Shown in pieces: positions 58,693-64,000 of a DNA stretch of 64,000 nucleotides; position 1 is the first letter of the stretch; the number at the start of each line of letters is the position of its first letter. The position numbers and the translations under genes are program-made. The stretch is from contig CP081102.1 of NCBI GenBank assembly GCA_025141835.1, positions 682,001 to 746,000 on the forward strand, read 5' to 3'. This stretch comes from Rhodobacteraceae bacterium M385. Its GTDB lineage: Bacteria; Pseudomonadota; Alphaproteobacteria; Rhodobacterales; Rhodobacteraceae. Under the pieces are notes generated by a model. That model ran no database searches. It saw only the letters and a list, made by a program, of their open reading frames with translations, and was not told the origin of the DNA.

Positions 58693-59709
58693 ATGATTAC
58701 CAATCTTACACGCCGCGCGACCCTGTCGGCGGCTCTTGCCGCTACCCTTTTGGGCGGCTTTTCCGGCGCTGCACTGGCAGATGGCCACGCGATTCAGCTT
58801 CGGATGTCTGCATCGGGTTCGGAAACCGACCAACGCTCGGTCGCGATGGCCGAAGTCTTTGGTCCGGCAATCGCGGAATTTGCCGACTACCAGCCAAGCT
58901 ACAACGCCACGCTCTTTGCCCAAGGCACCGAGTTGGAGGCGATCAGCCGCGGCAACCTGGAGATGTCGATCACATCGGCACAGGAACTGGCGCAGTTCTT
59001 CCCCGAATTCTCGATCTTCACCGCGGGCTACGTGCACCAAGACGCGGCGCATCAGGTTGCTGTCTTCAATGACCCTTTGTTTGAGCCATTTCATCAGCGC
59101 GTGATTGACGACCTGGGCGTGCGTCTGTTGTCGGTTATGTATTTGGGCCGCCGTCAGGTGAACCTGCGTCAGACCCGTGAGGAGTTGGACGTTTCAACAC
59201 CTGCCGATCTGGCTGGCGTGAACCTGCGGATGCCCGGCACCGACGCTTGGCAATTCCTGGGCGGCGCCCTTGGCGCGTCACCCACGCCACTGGCCTTCAA
59301 CGAGGTCTACACAGCCCTGTCGAGCGGCGCGGTAGACGGCCAGGACAACCCGCTGCCGACCGTGGTGGATCGTCGTTTCTACGAGGTCACGAACCAGATC
59401 GTCTTGACCTCGCATCTGGTGGATCTGAACTACATCGCCATCTCGGAAGCTGTCTGGCAGGAATTCACGCCGGAGCAACAAGCCATCGTGCAAGCCGCCG
59501 CAGATGAGGCCGCAGAACTGGGCCGCACGCGCCAGTTGGCTCTGGAAGATGAGTTGGTAGCCTTCTTGGAAGGTGAGGGCATGGCCGTTTACGAGCCTGA
59601 CGTCGCCGCATTCCGCGAAGCAGTACAAGCGGCCTACATCGACAGTGAATTTGCCGAGACATGGCCTGAAGGTGTGCTTGACCAGATCAACGCCCTTGGT
59701 GCCAACTAA
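58693..59709 (+). CDS. TRAP transporter solute-binding protein (DctP family)
   Basis: The 338-residue periplasmic protein has a signal peptide (MITNLTRRATLSAALAATLL, GGFSGAALA) and the DctP features AQGTELEAISRGNLEMSITS, DLAGVNLRMPGTDAWQFLGG (about 176-195, the carboxylate-binding arginine) and EVYTALSSGAVDGQDNPLP (about 204-222). It captures an organic-acid ligand for the membrane subunits that follow. AGGA precedes the start. Confidence 0.95.
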   Translation: MITNLTRRATLSAALAATLLGGFSGAALADGHAIQLRMSASGSETDQRSVAMAEVFGPAIAEFADYQPSYNATLFAQGTELEAISRGNLEMSITSAQELAQFFPEFSIFTAGYVHQDAAHQVAVFNDPLFEPFHQRVIDDLGVRLLSVMYLGRRQVNLRQTREELDVSTPADLAGVNLRMPGTDAWQFLGGALGASPTPLAFNEVYTALSSGAVDGQDNPLPTVVDRRFYEVTNQIVLTSHLVDLNYIAISEAVWQEFTPEQQAIVQAAADEAAELGRTRQLALEDELVAFLEGEGMAVYEPDVAAFREAVQAAYIDSEFAETWPEGVLDQINALGAN

Positions 59710-59759
59710 GCGCCTGAACTGACTGACTTTTGATAAATGCCGTCCCGGAGGAGTAACCC

Positions 59760-60317
59760 ATGATTGAGACACTCAGGAAGTGGTTCTCTGTCGGGACGGA
59801 AGCCATCGCGGGGGCCATGTTGGCCGCGATGTTTGTGACGTTCCTGCTTCAGATATTTTCACGCTATGTGCTGCAAACGCCCTTTGGCTGGACGCTGGAG
59901 CTGTGTTTGATCTTGTGGCTATGGATCGTGTTTGTGGGCTGCGCGTTCAACGTGCGCGACAGCGACCATGTGACGTTTGATATCGTCTACCTGATGGTGC
60001 CCCGGCGCGGGCGACAGGTGTTCGCCCTGATCGCGGCGGCGGCAATTGTGGTGGGGATGGCGATCTCGTTACTGCCAACCTTGGACTACATCGACTGGAT
60101 GAGAATGCGGCGCACCTCGACGGTGAAGAACCCGTTCACGGGGGACCGCATTCCGCTACGCACGATCTTTTCGGTCTACGGCATTTTCATGGTGGCCATC
60201 ATCGCCCGGTATGGCTGGCGTTTTGTGGACGTCTTGCGCAATGGCCCGCCCGACGATGAGTATGACATCCCCGGATCAGAGGCCGATCCGGCCCCGGAAG
60301 GGAAGACAACCCCATGA
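59760..60317 (+). CDS. TRAP transporter small membrane subunit (DctQ)
   Basis: The 185-residue protein has four helices; motifs FVTFLLQIFSRYVLQTPFGW and WTLELCLILWLWIVFVGCAF carry the DctQ signature E-L. Its ATG follows GGAGGAG. It overlaps the large subunit by 4 bp. Confidence 0.93.
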   Translation: MIETLRKWFSVGTEAIAGAMLAAMFVTFLLQIFSRYVLQTPFGWTLELCLILWLWIVFVGCAFNVRDSDHVTFDIVYLMVPRRGRQVFALIAAAAIVVGMAISLLPTLDYIDWMRMRRTSTVKNPFTGDRIPLRTIFSVYGIFMVAIIARYGWRFVDVLRNGPPDDEYDIPGSEADPAPEGKTTP

Positions 60318-61603
60318 GCTATGAGCTGGCCCTATGCCTTGTGACGCTGTTCGTGCTGGCGGGGATTGGCACGCCGATTGGTTATTCGATCATCGTTGCG
60401 TCGCTGGTCTATCTGGGCCTTGCGGGGTTGGATTTGGCCTTGGCCGGAGAGAAGATAATCCAAGGCCTGTTCGGCAGCTTTGTTTTGTTGGCGGTGCCGC
60501 TGTTCATTGTGGCGGCGAACATCATGAATGCGGGCACGATATCGGACCGATTGCTGGGGTTCTGCGTCGCCGTTGTGGGGCGGTTCCGGGGCGGTTTGGG
60601 CCACGTCAATGTGGTGGCCTCGCTGATCTTTTCCGGCATGTCCGGCTCGGCCGTGGCTGACGCGGCAGGGATTGGGAAGATCATTATCGAGATGATGACC
60701 AAGGGCGGGCGTTTCCCGCGTGGCTATGCGGCGGCGATCACGGCGGCCTCGGCCACGATTGGGCCGATCATTCCGCCCTCGATCCCGATGGTGCTTTACG
60801 CCTTGGTGTCCAACACCTCGATCGGGGCGCTGTTTCTGGCGGGGATCGTGCCGGGCCTGTTGATGGGTGTCGTGCTGATGGGGATGAACACCTACATCTC
60901 GCATAAGCGCGGTTTCGCGATGGAAGACCCGGTCCCGATGCGAGAGCTTCCGCGCAAAACGGCCAATGCGTTCCCGGCGCTGCTGATGCCAGTGATTTTG
61001 CTGTACGGCATCTACGGGGGGGTCACCACGCCGACCGAAGCCGCCGCCGTCGCGGCCCTTTACGCGCTGCTGCTGGCGGGGTTGTTCTACCGGGCGCTGT
61101 CCTTAGGCACGCTGTACCGGATTTTCGTGGAAAGCGCGCGGTCCTCGGCGGCGGTGGGTGTGGTTATTGGCGGCGCATTGATTCTGAACTTCATCGTCGT
61201 GTCCGAGAATATCCCCGCCATGGTTGCTGACGCACTTGTCGGCATAAACATGCACCCCATCGTGTTCCTGCTGCTGATTAACCTTCTGGTTCTGCTGTTG
61301 GGGTGCGTGTTGGACGCCACGACAATCATCCTTGTGATCGTGCCGCTGTTCATCCCCGCCTGCCGAGAGCTGGGGATTGATCTGGTGCATTTTGGCGTGC
61401 TGGTCGTGGTCAATTCAATGATCGGGCTGATTACGCCGCCCTACGGGATATTGCTGTTTGTGATAAACGCGGTCACCGGCATCCCGTTACGCGAAATTAT
61501 CGGAGAGATTTGGGCCTTCCTTGCCGTGTTGGTCGTGGCCCTTTTGATCCTTTTGCTGAACCCCGGACTCGTGCTCTGGTTGCCTAGGGTGTTTGGATAC
61601 TAG
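60314..61603 (+). CDS. TRAP transporter large membrane subunit (DctM)
   Basis: The 429-residue protein has about 12 helices, with LAVPLFIVAANIMNAGTISD, SLIFSGMSGSAVADAAGIGK and ATIGPIIPPSIPMVLYALVS, hallmark sequences of DctM. It imports the ligand with sodium or proton symport. It is followed 82 bp later by the aldolase gene. Confidence 0.96.
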   Translation: MSYELALCLVTLFVLAGIGTPIGYSIIVASLVYLGLAGLDLALAGEKIIQGLFGSFVLLAVPLFIVAANIMNAGTISDRLLGFCVAVVGRFRGGLGHVNVVASLIFSGMSGSAVADAAGIGKIIIEMMTKGGRFPRGYAAAITAASATIGPIIPPSIPMVLYALVSNTSIGALFLAGIVPGLLMGVVLMGMNTYISHKRGFAMEDPVPMRELPRKTANAFPALLMPVILLYGIYGGVTTPTEAAAVAALYALLLAGLFYRALSLGTLYRIFVESARSSAAVGVVIGGALILNFIVVSENIPAMVADALVGINMHPIVFLLLINLLVLLLGCVLDATTIILVIVPLFIPACRELGIDLVHFGVLVVVNSMIGLITPPYGILLFVINAVTGIPLREIIGEIWAFLAVLVVALLILLLNPGLVLWLPRVFGY

Positions 61604-61685
61604 GCACCGCAGGCACCCCCAGATTTGACATTTTCTAACCCTCAAGAGGCGGATGTGCCGCCCGTATGGAAAGCTGAGTAGACCC

Positions 61686-62447
61686 ATGGAAAACCCAACC
61701 AACCACTTCAAAGCGGCTCTGAAAGAGGGGCGGCACCAGCTTGGCATTTGGAACACCATTGGCGGCAATACGGTGCCGGAAATGCTGGCCGGGGCCGGGT
61801 TTGACTGGATGCTGATAGATTGTGAACATTCCGCCGTGGAAACGGTGGAGGTGCAGACTGCCTTGCAGGCGGCGGCGGGGTTCCCCTCGGTCTCGTCTGT
61901 GGTGCGTCCGGCGGAAAACGATCCGATGCTGATTAAGCGCATTCTGGATATGGGCGCGCAGACGTTGCTGATCCCCTATGTCGAAACCGCCGAAGAGGCA
62001 GCGGCAGCGGTGGCCTCCATGCGCTACGGTCCGCGCGGCATTCGCGGGATGGCGGGCGTGACCCGCGCCACACGTTACGGGCAGGTGGAGAACTATTTCA
62101 CCGAGGTTGAAGAAAACCTTTGCCTGATCGTGCAGATTGAGACCGTGAAGGGGATGGAGAACCTGGAGGCGATTGCCCAAACCGACGGCGTGGACGCGGT
62201 CTTCATCGGCCCCGCGGACCTGAGCGCGACCATGGGCTTGCCGGGACAAACAACGCACCCCGATGTGGTGGCGCAAATTCTTTCGGGCTTTGATCGCCTG
62301 GCAGCCTTGGGCGTGCCGTCGGGCATCCTGACGTTGGACCCGAAAGAATCCAGACGCTTCATGGATCATGGCTCAAGCTTTACGGCGGTGGGCGTCGATC
62401 TGGCGTTGCTGGCCAATTCCGTTGCCGCGTTGCGCAGCAGCTTCTAG
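61686..62447 (+). CDS. HpcH/HpaI-family class II aldolase
   Basis: The 253-residue TIM-barrel enzyme shows WMLIDCEHSAVETVEVQTAL (catalytic glutamate/histidine), MGAQTLLIPYVETAEEAAAA, VQIETVKGMENLEAIAQTDG (metal glutamate) and VFIGPADLSATMGLPG (metal aspartate). Such pyruvate aldolases cleave 4-hydroxy-2-oxo acids such as 2-keto-3-deoxy-glucarate. As the last gene of the TRAP operon it probably cleaves the oxidised import product to pyruvate or a related keto acid and an aldehyde. ATG 61686 was chosen (the upstream start lacks a ribosome site). Confidence 0.94.
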   Translation: MENPTNHFKAALKEGRHQLGIWNTIGGNTVPEMLAGAGFDWMLIDCEHSAVETVEVQTALQAAAGFPSVSSVVRPAENDPMLIKRILDMGAQTLLIPYVETAEEAAAAVASMRYGPRGIRGMAGVTRATRYGQVENYFTEVEENLCLIVQIETVKGMENLEAIAQTDGVDAVFIGPADLSATMGLPGQTTHPDVVAQILSGFDRLAALGVPSGILTLDPKESRRFMDHGSSFTAVGVDLALLANSVAALRSSF

Positions 62448-62483
62448 CTGCCCTAAAACGGGTCCGGGCCGGGAGGGCTGATC

Positions 62484-62795
62484 TTAGACTTCGATCAGCA
62501 CCCGGCCTGCCTCGACCTTCACGGGATAGGTGGCAAGGTTCACGCAAACGGGCGCCCGCAGGGCTTCTCCGGTGCGGTAATCAAACCGTCCGTTATGTTT
62601 GGGGCATTCGATGGTGTGGTCGATCACCAACCCATCTTCGAGGTGCACCTGCTCGTGGGTGCAAAGCCCATCGGTGCAGAAATATTCATCCGAAGGGCTG
62701 CGATAAATCGCAAAGGTTCGGCCATCGTGGTCGAAACGGATCAGGTCTTCTTCTTCGATATCGTCGGTGGCACAGGCGTCGATCCAGTTGGGCAT
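62484..62795 (-). CDS. Rieske 2Fe-2S ferredoxin (MocE-like)
   Basis: The 103-residue soluble Rieske protein has CTHEQVHLEDG and CPKHNGRFDYRTG, the two C-x-H / C-x2-H cluster loops. This is the MocE/NirD-type small ferredoxin (domain only, no membrane anchor) that passes electrons to ring-cleaving or demethylating oxygenases. It is convergent with the aldolase; no oxygenase partner is in the cluster, the nearest being the one at 41929-42969. ATG 62795 gives the standard start. Confidence 0.92.
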   Translation of the reverse strand: MPNWIDACATDDIEEEDLIRFDHDGRTFAIYRSPSDEYFCTDGLCTHEQVHLEDGLVIDHTIECPKHNGRFDYRTGEALRAPVCVNLATYPVKVEAGRVLIEV

Positions 62796-63013
62796 TGAGG
62801 GCTCCGGTTGGGTTGGGCGGCGATGGCACCTGCCTAGGAACACGAGGTCACAATGCCGTGGCTGATATACAGCTTCGGCGGCACTGGATTGATTTCATGG
62901 GAGAAGATTGAACGGTGTGGGCAGGATTGGTCAAGCCAAATCCAGCAGAATTGGGCGATTGGCCCATGGTTCGGCCCCAAGGGGAGGGACCGAACCGGAT
63001 TGGTGCAAAGCGC

Positions 63014-63910
63014 TTATTCGACGCCGTAGATCGACGCGATGTCGGCCAACATCAGGCGCGCGGCCAAGATTCCGCCAGCGGTGTTCCACACGGCATCGCT
63101 GACCGGATGTACGCGGCCCGCTTGCACGGCGCTAAGGCCCTGCCATAGCGGATCGGCCAGCGCGTCAGCTGCGGCGGCCTCACCCTCACCATTGCCATTG
63201 TCGTAGGTGAAGTGGAAAATTCGGTCGCCATCCATGTCCGGGATGCTTTCACTGCCCACCCGCAAAGCAAAATCCTGCACGTTCTGGTTTTCGGGGCGGG
63301 CAAACCCAAGCTGGCTGAGGATCACACCCGAGAAGCTATCGAGTTGGTAGATGCGGATTTGCGACGCCAGAAAGCGGATGATTGAGACTTCTTCAGCAAG
63401 GTTATCGCCTAGGGCGTCCGACAGGGCGGCGACTTGCGCGTCATATTCGGCCAATGTGGCAGCGCCTTCTTCCGCCATGCCGACGGCTTGGGCGTAGAGC
63501 TCATAGTTCACCCGCCAGTCTCCGCGCAAACGCTCGGACAGGACAGTCGGGGCAATCGCGCCCAGTTGCGTGTAGATTTCTTCGTGGCGCTGCATGTTGC
63601 CGATGATCAGATCCGGCTCCAGCGCGGCGACCAGTTCCAAGTTAATACCATTCTCGGTGCCCAGGGGCTCAACCCCGTCCATCAGGGGGGTGATGTGGTC
63701 GTACCAAGGATCTCCGAGCCAGCTATTAGCGGCCCCGACAGGGGTAATTCCAAGGGACAAGAGCGCCTCTGTCCCCTCATTGGTCAGGATAACCACGCGC
63801 TGAGGATCGTCAGGCACATCGGTTTCGCCCATGGCGTGGGTGATCGTGTCGGCAGAAGTCGCGCCGCTGAGCGCAATCAGCATGGCAATGGCAGGAAATA
63901 AAGCACGCAT
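63014..63910 (-). CDS. Iron-siderophore-type ABC transporter substrate-binding protein
   Basis: From ATG 63910 the product has 298 residues: a signal peptide (MRALFPAIAMLIALSGATSA), DDPQRVVILTNEGTEALLSL (FecB-like start), LELVAALEPDLIIGNMQRHE, and WQGLSAVQAGRVHPVSDAVW near the end. These are the landmarks of the FepB/FecB/BtuF cluster of periplasmic binding proteins. The permease and ATPase are not visible and probably lie beyond the right edge or elsewhere. Upstream 63911-64000 shows no convincing Fur or Irr box. Confidence 0.9.
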   Translation of the reverse strand: MRALFPAIAMLIALSGATSADTITHAMGETDVPDDPQRVVILTNEGTEALLSLGITPVGAANSWLGDPWYDHITPLMDGVEPLGTENGINLELVAALEPDLIIGNMQRHEEIYTQLGAIAPTVLSERLRGDWRVNYELYAQAVGMAEEGAATLAEYDAQVAALSDALGDNLAEEVSIIRFLASQIRIYQLDSFSGVILSQLGFARPENQNVQDFALRVGSESIPDMDGDRIFHFTYDNGNGEGEAAAADALADPLWQGLSAVQAGRVHPVSDAVWNTAGGILAARLMLADIASIYGVE

Positions 63911-64000
63911 TGAGGTTCGTCCTTGATGTTGAGTGTTTTTGTCGGGTAATAACTCGACTGAAACTGTCAGGATTGCAAGTGCCCCCATGCGCAGCGGAAA

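Noticed and set aside
1..64000. CRISPR arrays, tRNA genes, insertion sequences or prophage
   Set aside because: No spaced direct repeats, no TPsiC-type cloverleaf segments noticed, no transposase, integrase or phage structural motifs in any reading frame examined.

Overview
This window looks like a chromosomal segment of a marine-type alphaproteobacterium of the Rhodobacterales (Roseobacter group). Support for this: an F0 ATP-synthase operon with separate b and b' genes and no F1 genes beside it; a gene order ffh - chorismate mutase - rpsP - rimM ... trmD - rplS - rpmE; a cysteine-free L31; a two-domain ALDH16-type aldehyde dehydrogenase; a DUF1523 protein; a tripartite TRAP transporter; and high, uniform GC. 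I see no phage, insertion sequence, CRISPR array, tRNA or rRNA. The assignment is inference from gene content.

Layout. 1-1.7 kb: a cut MipZ/ParA ATPase and a TPR protein. 1.9-10.4 kb: a translation and secretion block on the minus strand (rpmE, rplS, trmD, rimM, rpsP, chorismate mutase, two tandem GNAT acetyltransferases, ffh). It is interrupted by a plus-strand ABC-2 exporter and contains a frameshifted small membrane gene. 10.4-16.4 kb: small membrane or secreted hypotheticals, azoR with a divergent LysR, an EamA exporter, two very small one-helix membrane peptide genes (21 and 24 codons) behind a sigma-ECF-like promoter, and an ArsR repressor with a palindromic operator. 16.6-19.4 kb: atpI-B-E-X-F. 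19.5-26.1 kb: a peptide-type ABC importer operon (permeases, a fused double ATPase) followed by an aldehyde dehydrogenase, a short-chain dehydrogenase and a DmpA/P1-family peptidase. 26.3-34.4 kb: a Hint-domain protein, creatinase, an acidic-repeat beta-helix secreted protein, the peptide-binding lipoprotein-type partner of the importer, a sulfotransferase and an M20 deacylase. 34.5-40.7 kb: small membrane genes, DUF1523, ALDH16, deoC (deoxyribose-phosphate breakdown), rpe and a thermonuclease. 41.1-43 kb: two unrelated non-haem iron oxygenases, end to end.

43-53.4 kb is a nitrogen-scavenging block. It holds a complete histidine-utilisation set of the HutF/HutG type (hutU-G-H-I on the minus strand; hutF-C divergent on the plus strand), then nagB-nagA and an arginase. 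53.4-56.6 kb: an acyl-CoA dehydrogenase overlapping an aminoglycoside-phosphotransferase-like kinase (a split version of ACAD10/11) and an aldo/keto reductase. 56.6-62.4 kb: a GntR/FCD repressor with palindromes upstream, a Gfo/Idh/MocA dehydrogenase, a TRAP transporter and an HpcH/HpaI aldolase, which together look like an uncharacterised sugar-acid uptake and cleavage module. The window ends with a MocE-like Rieske ferredoxin and an iron-siderophore-type binding protein.

Features not explained by standard gene content include a composite intergenic repeat: two hairpins plus a conserved tail ending CCAAGATGAAG. It occurs at five places, always in sense orientation just downstream of a gene. 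Others are the tandem micro-membrane peptides, a 150-bp intergenic stretch folding into several strong hairpins near 10.5 kb, and the acidic GPG repeats of the beta-helix protein.
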